Positions 48,448 to 56,404 of a stretch of 64,000 bases of DNA are shown piece by piece. Each line of letters begins with the position of its first letter. Position 1 is the first letter of the stretch. The stretch is from HK1 sp965204915 (GTDB lineage Bacteria > Pseudomonadota > Gammaproteobacteria > HK1): the NCBI GenBank assembly GCA_965204915.1, contig OZ242023.1, positions 3,658,001-3,722,000 of the forward strand. The letters are read 5' to 3'. The translations under genes were made by a program, and so were the position numbers. The notes under the pieces are model-generated. The model searched no databases and was not told where the DNA came from. It worked only from the letters and a program-made list of their open reading frames with translations.

Positions 48448-49953
48448 ATGGAGTTCAACGCCACCGCCACCGATGCACCCCGCATCCGCACCGGCTGTCT
48501 CGTCGCCGGAGTATTCGAAGGACGAGATCCGACCCCGGCGTACCGTTCGCTCGACGCCGCGAGCGGCGGCAAGCTCGATGCCGTTGCGCGCAAGGCACGG
48601 TTCCGCGGCGACACCGGCAAGCACCTCCGGGTCCACGCGCTCGACGGGGTAGCCGCGGACAGCGTGCTCATCGTCGGGTGCGGCCCGAGCAAGGAGGCGA
48701 TGACCCCGGCGCGGTATCTCAAGATCGCGGGCGGCGCGGCACGGGCGGCGATCGGCGCCGGCGCCCGGCGTGCGGCCTGGTCGCTCGGCGAGATCGACGT
48801 CGACGGACGGGATCTCGAATGGAAGTCGCGGATCGCGGTGGAACGTCTGAGCGAGGCGGCCTACCGCTTCGACGCGATGCGCAGCGATCCCGGCAAGGAC
48901 CGCACCCCGCCGCCCGAACGCGCGTCGCTCACCGCCGCGCGCCGTGACCGTGAGGCCGTCACCACCGGGATCGCGACCGGACAGGCGATCGCCGCGGGCG
49001 TCTCCCTCGCCCGCAATCTCGGAAACCTCCCCGGCAACGTCTGCACGCCGACCTATCTGGCGGACGAAGCCAGGGCTCTGGCCAAGCGGCACCCGAAGAT
49101 GACGTTCAAGGCCCTCGACGAGTCCCGGATGAAGCGTCTCGGCATGGGCTCGCTGCTCTCGGTGACGCGCGGAAGCCGCGAGCCGCCCCGGCTCATCGTC
49201 CTCGAATACCGGGGCGCTCCGCGCTCGCAGGCCCCGATCGTGCTCGTCGGGAAGGGCATCACGTTCGACTCGGGGGGGATATCGATCAAGCCCGCAGCGA
49301 CGATGGACGAGATGAAGTTCGACATGTGCGGGGCGGCGAGCGTCATCGGCGCGATGGAGGCATGCGCGACCCTCGCGCTTGCGTTGAACGTCGTCGCGCT
49401 GGCCCCCGCCTGCGAGAACCTCCCCGACGGCAACGCGAGCAAGCCGGGGGACGTCGTCCGCACCATGGCCGGGAAGACGGTCGAGATCCTCAACACCGAC
49501 GCGGAGGGACGCCTGATCCTGTGCGACGCCCTCACCTACGCCGAGCGCTACAAGCCGGACGTGGTCATCGACGTGGCGACCTTGACCGGAGCGTGCGTCA
49601 TCGCCCTCGGCGCCCACGCCAGCGGCCTGTTCTCGAACCACCAGCCGCTCGCGGACGCCCTGCTTGCGGCCGGCGAGCACGCCGGCGACCGCGCGTGGCA
49701 GATGCCGCTCTTCGAGGAGTACGCGGAGCAGCTCAAGAGCAACTTCGCGGACCTGGCGAACGTCGGCGGGCGCGAGGCCGGGGCGGTGACCGCCGCGAGC
49801 TTCCTCGCGAAGTTCGCCTCGGAGCAACGCTGGGCGCATCTCGACGTCGCCGGCACCGCGTGGCGCAGCGGCAAGGAGAAGGGCGCCACCGGCCGCCCGG
49901 TGGGCCTGCTCTGCCAGTACCTGCTCGACCGCGCCCGCGCGCCGGCCGCCTGA
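48448..49953 (+). CDS. pepA: Leucyl aminopeptidase PepA
   Basis: Encodes 501 residues of the M17 family. VGKGITFDSGGISIKPAATMDEMKFDMCGAA holds Lys and Asp metal ligands, and ILNTDAEGRLILCDALTYAE is the diagnostic NTDAEGR motif with metal-binding Asp/Glu and catalytic Arg. Hexameric cytosolic peptidase; PepA also binds DNA in enterobacteria. The ATG at 48448 gives the family N-terminus. Confidence 0.97.
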   Translation: MEFNATATDAPRIRTGCLVAGVFEGRDPTPAYRSLDAASGGKLDAVARKARFRGDTGKHLRVHALDGVAADSVLIVGCGPSKEAMTPARYLKIAGGAARAAIGAGARRAAWSLGEIDVDGRDLEWKSRIAVERLSEAAYRFDAMRSDPGKDRTPPPERASLTAARRDREAVTTGIATGQAIAAGVSLARNLGNLPGNVCTPTYLADEARALAKRHPKMTFKALDESRMKRLGMGSLLSVTRGSREPPRLIVLEYRGAPRSQAPIVLVGKGITFDSGGISIKPAATMDEMKFDMCGAASVIGAMEACATLALALNVVALAPACENLPDGNASKPGDVVRTMAGKTVEILNTDAEGRLILCDALTYAERYKPDVVIDVATLTGACVIALGAHASGLFSNHQPLADALLAAGEHAGDRAWQMPLFEEYAEQLKSNFADLANVGGREAGAVTAASFLAKFASEQRWAHLDVAGTAWRSGKEKGATGRPVGLLCQYLLDRARAPAA

Positions 49954-49989
49954 TCTCCCGCTTGGCCCCCCAGGTCCCACACCGCGCCG

Positions 49990-50430
49990 ATGCCCGCACA
50001 GGTCGATTTCTACGTGCGGCCCGATGCGAGCCCCGATGCGCTCGAACGCTTCGCCTGCCGGCTCGCCGAGACGGTGTGGCAGCGCGGCCACCGGGTGCTC
50101 GTCCTCGCCCCGTCCGATACCGCGGCGCGACGGCTCGACGACCTGCTCTGGACCTTCCGGGACGAGAGCTTCGTCCCGCATCGAAGGCTCGGCGCCGGGG
50201 GATCCGCGGCGAACGAGCCGGCGGACGAGCCGGTGATCGTCGGCACCCCCGGGGCATGGGAAGGCGCGCTCGACGTGCTGCTCAACCTCACCCCGTCGGT
50301 GCCCGCGGAGGCCGCCCGCGCCGCACGCATCGCCGAGATCGTTCCGGCCGGCGGAGCCGGACGCGACGCGGGAAGGCGGCGCTTTCGCGAGTACCGCGAT
50401 CGCGGATTCGAGATCAGGACCCATCGATGA
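49990..50430 (+). CDS. holC: DNA polymerase III subunit chi (HolC)
   Basis: Encodes 146 residues. VDFYVRPDASPDALERFACRLAETVWQRGHRVLVLA, LDDLLWTFRDESFVPHR and EPVIVGTPG are HolC hallmarks. Links the clamp loader to SSB. Lies between pepA and valS as in many gammaproteobacteria. The C-terminus is slightly extended and Arg-rich. Confidence 0.94.
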   Translation: MPAQVDFYVRPDASPDALERFACRLAETVWQRGHRVLVLAPSDTAARRLDDLLWTFRDESFVPHRRLGAGGSAANEPADEPVIVGTPGAWEGALDVLLNLTPSVPAEAARAARIAEIVPAGGAGRDAGRRRFREYRDRGFEIRTHR

Positions 50431-50608
50431 GCTCGGGATCCGGGCATCGAATCCCGAATCCCGCACGCCGGGCTTCGGACACCGTGCCCCGGACGTTCGG
50501 CCTTGAACGTCCGGCCTCGAGCGCCGACCCCCGGGCACCGGGCGCCGGCGCCCGGACCTCCAGCCGATCATCGGATCCAGACCCCCAGCCCCCCGAAACC
50601 CCGAGGCC

Positions 50609-53560
50609 ATGGACAAGACCTACGACCCGCATCAGGTAGAGAAGCACTGGTACGAGCGCTGGGAGCGCGAAGGATACTTCGTCCCCGGCGCCATCGGCGA
50701 CGCGGGCGCCACCGGCGCCGGCGGCGAGCCCTACTGCATCATGATCCCGCCCCCCAACGTGACCGGCACCCTGCACATGGGCCACGCGTTCCAGGACACC
50801 ATCATGGACGCGCTGATCCGCTACCACCGCATGAACGGCCGCCGCACCCTCTGGCAGCCGGGCACCGACCACGCGGGGATCGCGACCCAGATGGTGGTGG
50901 AGCGCCAGATCAACGCGGAAGGACTGACCCGCCAGGATCTCGGCCGGGACGCCTTCGTGGAACGCATCTGGCGCTGGAAGGAGCACTCGGGCAACACCAT
51001 CACCAGCCAGATGCGGCGGATGGGGGCGTCCGTGGACTGGGCCCACGAACGCTTCACCATGGACGAAGGGCTGTCGGCGGCGGTGCGGGAGACCTTCGTC
51101 CGGCTCTACGAGGAGGGTCTGATCTACCGCGGCAAGCGCCTCGTCAACTGGGACCCGGTCCTGCAGACCGCGGTATCGGATCTGGAGGTGGTCTCGGCGG
51201 AGGAGGACGGCTTTCTGTGGCACATCCGCTATCCGCGGGCCGACGGCGCCGGCCACGTGGAGGTGGCGACCACGCGGCCGGAGACGATGCTCGGCGACAC
51301 CGCGGTGGCGGTCCATCCCGCCGACGGCCGCTACCGCGACCTCGTCGGCTCGACGGTCGAGCTTCCGCTCACCGAGCGCCGCATCCCGGTGGTCGCCGAC
51401 GAGATGGTCAACCCGGAGTTCGGCACCGGATGCGTGAAGATCACCCCGGCCCACGACTTCAACGACTACCAGGTCGGAGAGCGCCACGCGCTGGAGCGGA
51501 TCAACATCCTCACCCGCGACGCGCGGATCAACGACAACGCGCCGGCGCGGTACCGGGGGCTCGACCGCTTCGAGGCACGGGCGAAGATCGTCGAGGATCT
51601 GGAGGCCCGCGGCCTGCTCGCCCGCACCGAGCCGCACCGGATGACGGTGCCCCGGGGCGACCGCTCGCAGGCGGCCATCGAGCCCTGGCTCACCGATCAG
51701 TGGTTCGTGAAGACGGGACCGCTGGCCGAGCCCTCGATCCGCGCGGTGGAGAACGGCGACATCCGCTTCGTCCCCGATCACTGGGCGAAGACCTTCTTCG
51801 AGTGGATGCGCAACATCGAGGACTGGTGCATCAGCCGCCAGATCTGGTGGGGACATCGGATCCCCGCCTGGTACGACCGCGACGGCAGCGTCTACGTGGG
51901 CCGGAGCGAAGAAGAGGTCCGCGAGAAGTTCGCGCTTCCCCCCTCGCTCGCCCTGGAGCAGGACCCCGACGTGCTCGACACCTGGTACTCCTCGGCGCTG
52001 TGGCCCTTCTCCACCCTCGGCTGGCCGGAGCCCACCGATCGCCTCGAGACCTTCTACCCGACCACCGTCCTCGTCACCGGCTTCGACATCATCTTCTTCT
52101 GGGTCGCCCGCATGATCATGTTCGGGCTGAAGTTCATGGGCGACGTCCCGTTCCGCGAGGTGTACATCCACGGGCTGGTGCGCGACGGCGACGGCAACAA
52201 GATGTCGAAGTCGAAGGGCAACATCCTCGACCCCATCGACCTCATCGACGGCATCGGCCTCGACGAGCTCATCGCCAAGCGCACCACCGGCCTGATGCAG
52301 CCGCAGCTTGCGCCGCAGATCATCTCCGCCACCCGGCGACAGTTCCCCGAGGGGATCCCCGCCTACGGCACCGATGCGCTGCGTTTCACCTTTTGCTCAT
52401 TGGCAACGCAGGGGCGCGACATCCGCTTCGACCTCGGGCGCATCGAAGGCTACGGCAACTTCTGCAACAAGCTCTGGAACGCGGCCCGCTTCGTGCTGCT
52501 TCACACCGAGGGCGAGGATTGCGGCCTCGACGGCGGCGAGACCGCGCCCGATAGGTGGTGGATACCGTCCTTGCCGGTCGTGAAAGGCGCAGGGCGGACC
52601 GTAGTCGGAGCGGAAGCGGAAAGGATCCTGTCCGCCCTCGCCCCCCTTCCCGATGGCCCGGAACCGGTCGCCGTGCGCAGCGACGGCGATCGATCCGTCG
52701 TCCTCGGACTGCCCGAGCAGTGGATATGGTCGGCGCTGCTGCGCACGCAGGCCAGGACCCGGGCCGCGATGGAGCGGTACCGGCTCGATCTCGCGGCGCA
52801 GGCCGTCTACGACTTCACCTGGAACGAGTACTGCGACTGGTACCTGGAGTTTTCGAAAGCCGTCCTCTCGGCCCCCGATGCGCACCCCGCGCGGCTGCGC
52901 GGCACCCGCCTGACCCTGGTGCAGGTACTGGAGACGGTGCTCCGGCTCATCCATCCGATGATGCCGTTCGTCACCGAGGAGATCTGGCAGCGCGCCGCAC
53001 CGCTCTCGGGCCGGAAGTGCACGCCGTCGATCATGCTGGAGCCCTACCCCGCACTGCCGGACGGCCTCGATGCCCCCGCGGCGGTCGAGCACATGACGTG
53101 GGTGAAGGATCTCGTTCTCGCGATCCGCCGGGTGCGCGGCGAGCTCGATCTGCCGCCGGGCCGGCAGATACCGGTGCTCCTCGCAGGCCCCGACGACACC
53201 GGGCGCCGCCGTCTCGAAGGCGCCGCGTCCCATGTCCGGGCGCTGGCCCGGGCGAAGACGATCGACGTGCTGGAAGCCGGAACGCCGGTTCCGAAGGCCG
53301 CCACCGCGCTCCTCGGCGGACTGGAGGTCCTGGTGCCGCTGGAAGGGCTCATCGACAAGGATGCCGAGATCGGCCGGCTCGAACGCCAGACGGCCAGGCT
53401 CGGCAAGGACCTGGGCCGTTCGCGCGCCAAGCTCGGGAACCCGTCGTTCCGCGAGCGGGCCCCGGCCGACGTGGTGGAGAAGGAACGCCGGCGGGCCGCG
53501 GAGCTCGAGGCGTCGGTCGCCAGGCTGGAGTCGCAGCTCGCGATGCTTCGCTCGCTGTAA
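50609..53560 (+). CDS. valS: Valyl-tRNA synthetase
   Basis: Encodes 983 residues. The HIGH-like motif is PPPNVTGTLHMGHAF and the KMSKS motif is NKMSKSKGNILDP. The editing domain (ETMLGDTAVAVHP), WCISRQIWWGHRIPAWY anticodon-side motif and C-terminal coiled coil (LERQTARLGKDLGRSRAKLGN) are complete. A Gly/Ala-rich insertion follows residue 29. The start at 50609 matches the family (DKTYDPHQVEKHWYERWE). Confidence 0.98.
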   Translation: MDKTYDPHQVEKHWYERWEREGYFVPGAIGDAGATGAGGEPYCIMIPPPNVTGTLHMGHAFQDTIMDALIRYHRMNGRRTLWQPGTDHAGIATQMVVERQINAEGLTRQDLGRDAFVERIWRWKEHSGNTITSQMRRMGASVDWAHERFTMDEGLSAAVRETFVRLYEEGLIYRGKRLVNWDPVLQTAVSDLEVVSAEEDGFLWHIRYPRADGAGHVEVATTRPETMLGDTAVAVHPADGRYRDLVGSTVELPLTERRIPVVADEMVNPEFGTGCVKITPAHDFNDYQVGERHALERINILTRDARINDNAPARYRGLDRFEARAKIVEDLEARGLLARTEPHRMTVPRGDRSQAAIEPWLTDQWFVKTGPLAEPSIRAVENGDIRFVPDHWAKTFFEWMRNIEDWCISRQIWWGHRIPAWYDRDGSVYVGRSEEEVREKFALPPSLALEQDPDVLDTWYSSALWPFSTLGWPEPTDRLETFYPTTVLVTGFDIIFFWVARMIMFGLKFMGDVPFREVYIHGLVRDGDGNKMSKSKGNILDPIDLIDGIGLDELIAKRTTGLMQPQLAPQIISATRRQFPEGIPAYGTDALRFTFCSLATQGRDIRFDLGRIEGYGNFCNKLWNAARFVLLHTEGEDCGLDGGETAPDRWWIPSLPVVKGAGRTVVGAEAERILSALAPLPDGPEPVAVRSDGDRSVVLGLPEQWIWSALLRTQARTRAAMERYRLDLAAQAVYDFTWNEYCDWYLEFSKAVLSAPDAHPARLRGTRLTLVQVLETVLRLIHPMMPFVTEEIWQRAAPLSGRKCTPSIMLEPYPALPDGLDAPAAVEHMTWVKDLVLAIRRVRGELDLPPGRQIPVLLAGPDDTGRRRLEGAASHVRALARAKTIDVLEAGTPVPKAATALLGGLEVLVPLEGLIDKDAEIGRLERQTARLGKDLGRSRAKLGNPSFRERAPADVVEKERRRAAELEASVARLESQLAMLRSL

Positions 53561-53588
53561 CCTCGCGGCCCTGCTCCGACCCGCGCGA

Positions 53589-53613
53589 ATACTTGACTGT
53601 TTTACTCAGCTAT
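53589..53613 (+). promoter_or_regulatory. Type 1 IscR-binding site upstream of iscR
   Basis: The 25-bp stretch starting ATACTTGACTG and ending CTCAGCTAT matches the enterobacterial type 1 IscR consensus (ATASYYGACTRWWW...) at 24 of 25 positions. It lies 39 bp before the iscR ATG, which predicts repression of iscR by its own cluster-loaded protein. Confidence 0.85.
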
Positions 53614-53652
53614 GTAGGCTTCGACCCGACAGGAAAGTATGCGGATGATCGA

Positions 53653-54144
53653 ATGCGGCTCACCGCCAAGGGACGCTACGCGGTCACGGCAATGCTCGAC
53701 CTGGCCCTGCATCATGACCAGGGGCCGGTCGCCCTCACCGACATCGCGATTCGCCAGGGGATCTCCCTCTCGTACCTGGAGCAGCTCTTCTCGCAGTTGC
53801 GCAGGCGAGGGCTGGTCGACAGCACCCGCGGCCCCGGAGGCGGCTACCGCCTGGTCCTGGAGCCCGGCTCGATCGTGGTGTCCGACGTCATCGGGGCGGT
53901 CGACGAGAACACCGACAGCACCCGGTGCCACGGAAAGGAGAACTGCCAGGACGACGAGCGCTGCCTCACGCACGATCTGTGGACGGACTTGAGCCGCCAC
54001 ATCCAGGAGTTTCTGAGCGGCATCGATCTCGCCCAGCTCGTCGAACGGCAGCGGGTGCGGGAGGTGGCGCGGCGACAGCGCCAGGTCGCGGTCCAGGTCG
54101 AACGAGGCGGACCGAGGGCTCGAAGCTCGCCCGGGCCGCATTGA
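53653..54144 (+). CDS. iscR: Fe-S cluster assembly transcriptional regulator IscR
   Basis: Encodes 163 residues. Rrf2-type winged helix MRLTAKGRYAVTAMLDLALH, SLSYLEQLFSQLRRRGLVDSTRGPGGGY, then the cluster ligands in TRCHGKENCQDDERCLTHDLW: C92, C98, C104 and H107, the positions known from E. coli IscR. Represses isc genes when it carries [2Fe-2S]. Directly followed by iscA. Confidence 0.97.
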   Translation: MRLTAKGRYAVTAMLDLALHHDQGPVALTDIAIRQGISLSYLEQLFSQLRRRGLVDSTRGPGGGYRLVLEPGSIVVSDVIGAVDENTDSTRCHGKENCQDDERCLTHDLWTDLSRHIQEFLSGIDLAQLVERQRVREVARRQRQVAVQVERGGPRARSSPGPH

Positions 54145-54172
54145 TCCCGGCTGAACGATCACGGAGAACGCG

Positions 54173-54496
54173 ATGTCCATTACCTTGAGCGATACCGCGG
54201 CCGATCGGGTCCGGCGCTTCCTCGATGCGCGCGGCCACGGCCTGGGGCTCCGGCTCGCGGTGAAGAAGACCGGCTGCTCCGGCTTTGCCTACGTGGTGGA
54301 CCTGGAAGACGAGATCGGCGAAGGGGACCGGGTGTTCGAGTCCAACGGCGTCTCGGTCATCGTCGATCCCGGCACCCTGCCCATGGTCGACGGCACCCAC
54401 ATCGACTTCGCGCGCGAGGGGTTGAACGAGACGTTCACCTACGACAACCCCAACGTGAAGAACCTGTGCGGCTGCGGCGAAAGCTTCGGCGTCTGA
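54173..54496 (+). CDS. iscA: Iron-sulfur assembly A-type carrier IscA
   Basis: Encodes 107 residues. HesB/IscA fold with the three cluster cysteines: KKTGCSGFAYVVDL and the C-terminal NLCGCGESF. FEGLNETFTYDNPN-like residues (REGLNETFTYDNPNVKN) are typical. It follows iscR by 28 bp with no iscS or iscU between them, an unusual reduced cluster. Confidence 0.95.
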   Translation: MSITLSDTAADRVRRFLDARGHGLGLRLAVKKTGCSGFAYVVDLEDEIGEGDRVFESNGVSVIVDPGTLPMVDGTHIDFAREGLNETFTYDNPNVKNLCGCGESFGV

Positions 54497-54824
54497 CGGC
54501 GCGGGAGGCAGCCGCCGATCCGCGGCCGCGCCGCGACCCTGGAAGCGTGCTCGCAGACATGCTCCATGACCCCGAGGCTTCACTCGAGCGCCCTGTCCCG
54601 CGCACCGCTTCCGTCCCTTCTCCCGAAAGGCCGGGGCCGTGCATCCGCGCGGCCGGAAGCGCGCCGTTCGCCGCCGTCCATGGCCGTGCCCCACGGATGG
54701 GCCCGTGCATCACCGGCCCCGGCAGGAGCCGGATTCCCCGGCCTTGCAGCCTCCCCGGACCCGGCCGTCACCGGGCTCCCTTCAACCCGTCCAGGAGGAC
54801 GTGACGACCCGAGGAGCAGTCTTC
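54497..54824. other. iscA-ndk intergenic region, no gene
   Basis: 328 bases, very GC-rich, where hscB, hscA, fdx and iscX would lie in a standard isc operon. I see no coding remnant of any of them and no clear terminator. Confidence 0.6.
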
Positions 54825-55256
54825 ATGACGATGGAACGAACCCTCTCGATCATCAAGCCCGATGCGGTCGCCGGGAACGTCATCGGGCAGATCTGCGCGC
54901 GGCTCGAAGCCGCGGGCCTGCGGATCGTGGCGGCGCGCATGGTGCACCTCTCCCGCGCGCGCGCCGAGGCGTTCTACGCTGTGCACAGGGACCGGCCGTT
55001 CTTCCCCGAGCTCGTCGAGTTCATGACCTCCGGCCCGTGCCTGGTCCAGGTCCTGGAAGGCGAGGACGCCATCGCGAAGAATCGCGAAGTGATGGGAGCG
55101 ACGAATCCGGCCGAGGCGGCTCCCGGCACCATCCGCGCGGACTTCGCGGTGGAGGTCACCGAGAACGCGGTGCACGGCTCGGACGGCCCCGAGACCGCGA
55201 AGAGCGAGATCGGGTTCTTCTTCGGCGCCGGCGACGTCTGCCCGCGAACCCGCTGA
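54825..55256 (+). CDS. ndk: Nucleoside diphosphate kinase
   Basis: Encodes 143 residues. TLSIIKPDAVAGNVIGQICARLE, the substrate-binding GATNPAEAAPGTIRADF, and the active-site His in NAVHGSDGPETAKSEIGFFF. Balances nucleoside triphosphate pools. The ATG at 54825 has GAGGAG 8 nt upstream. Confidence 0.98.
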   Translation: MTMERTLSIIKPDAVAGNVIGQICARLEAAGLRIVAARMVHLSRARAEAFYAVHRDRPFFPELVEFMTSGPCLVQVLEGEDAIAKNREVMGATNPAEAAPGTIRADFAVEVTENAVHGSDGPETAKSEIGFFFGAGDVCPRTR

Positions 55257-55275
55257 CGGCCGCGCCACGATCGGG

Positions 55276-56400
55276 ATGGAGCTTCGGGTGAGCCCTGGAC
55301 CCACCAATCTCCTGGGCCTGCCGCGCGAAGGAATGCGGGAGTTCTTCGCATCCCTCGGCGAGAAGCCGTTCCGCGCGGCCCAGGTGCTGAAGTGGATCCA
55401 CCACCGGCATACGGCGAGCTTCGGAGCGATGACCGATCTCGGCAAGGCGCTGCGATCCCGGCTCGACGCGGTCGCGGAGGTGCGTGCGCCGGAGATGATC
55501 TCCAATCGGGTCTCGGCGGACGGAACCTGCAAGTGGCTGTTCAGGGTCGGCGGCGGCAACTGCGTGGAGACGGTGTACATCCCGGACGGCCACCGCGGCA
55601 CCCTGTGCGTCTCCTCCCAGGTCGGCTGCGCGCTGAACTGCACGTTCTGCGCCACCGCCCGGCAGGGCTTCAACCGGAACCTGGATGCGGCGGAGATCGT
55701 CGGACAGCTCTGGGCCGCGGGCCGCATCCTCGCGGACTCCGGCCACCCCGGCCCGGACATCACCAACGTGGTGCTCATGGGGATGGGCGAGCCGCTGCTG
55801 AACCTCGACAACGTCGTCCCCGCCCTGGATCTGATGCTGGACGATCTGGGGTTCGGCCTCGCACGCAAGCGGGTGACGCTGAGCACCGCCGGGGTCGCGC
55901 CGGGGATCCGGGCGCTGGCCCGCCGCTGCCCCGTGAGCCTCGCGGTGTCGTTGCATGCACCCGACGATGCGTTGCGCGACGTCCTGGTGCCGATCAACCG
56001 GAAGTACCCCATCGACGTGCTGCTGGCGGCCTGCCGCGAGTTCGCGCACACCCTGCCCCGGCAGAAGATCACGTTCGAGTACGTCATGCTCGATGCCGTC
56101 AACGACACGCCGGAGCATGCACGCCGCCTCGCCCGCCGGCTGGGCGACGTTCCGGCGAAAGTCAACCTCATCCCGTTCAACGCCTTCCCCGACACGCGGT
56201 ACCGGCGCTCGACCGCCGCGGCGATCGACCGCTTCCGGGACGTACTCATGGCCGCCGGAGTGATGACCATCACCCGCAAGACCCGCGGCGACGACATCGA
56301 CGCCGCCTGCGGGCAGCTCGCGGGTCGCGTGGTGCCCCGGAGCCGGCGGGTCGCGGAACGGCGTGGTCTGCAAGTGGCGCCGGCGCGGCACGGAGGTTGA
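55276..56400 (+). CDS. rlmN: Dual-specificity 23S rRNA/tRNA adenine-C2 methyltransferase RlmN
   Basis: Encodes 374 residues. Radical-SAM motif CALNCTFC, preceded by GTLCVSSQVG. VVLMGMGEPLLNLDNV and the C-terminal ITRKTRGDDIDAACGQLAG contain conserved residues, including a methyl-accepting Cys. Modifies A2503 of 23S rRNA and A37 of some tRNAs. Usual position after ndk. Confidence 0.97.
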   Translation: MELRVSPGPTNLLGLPREGMREFFASLGEKPFRAAQVLKWIHHRHTASFGAMTDLGKALRSRLDAVAEVRAPEMISNRVSADGTCKWLFRVGGGNCVETVYIPDGHRGTLCVSSQVGCALNCTFCATARQGFNRNLDAAEIVGQLWAAGRILADSGHPGPDITNVVLMGMGEPLLNLDNVVPALDLMLDDLGFGLARKRVTLSTAGVAPGIRALARRCPVSLAVSLHAPDDALRDVLVPINRKYPIDVLLAACREFAHTLPRQKITFEYVMLDAVNDTPEHARRLARRLGDVPAKVNLIPFNAFPDTRYRRSTAAAIDRFRDVLMAAGVMTITRKTRGDDIDAACGQLAGRVVPRSRRVAERRGLQVAPARHGG

Positions 56401-56404
56401 GGCG

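Noticed and set aside
48076..50616. 846-codon minus-strand ORF over pepA and holC
   Set aside because: Opposite strand of two well-conserved genes; no family features.
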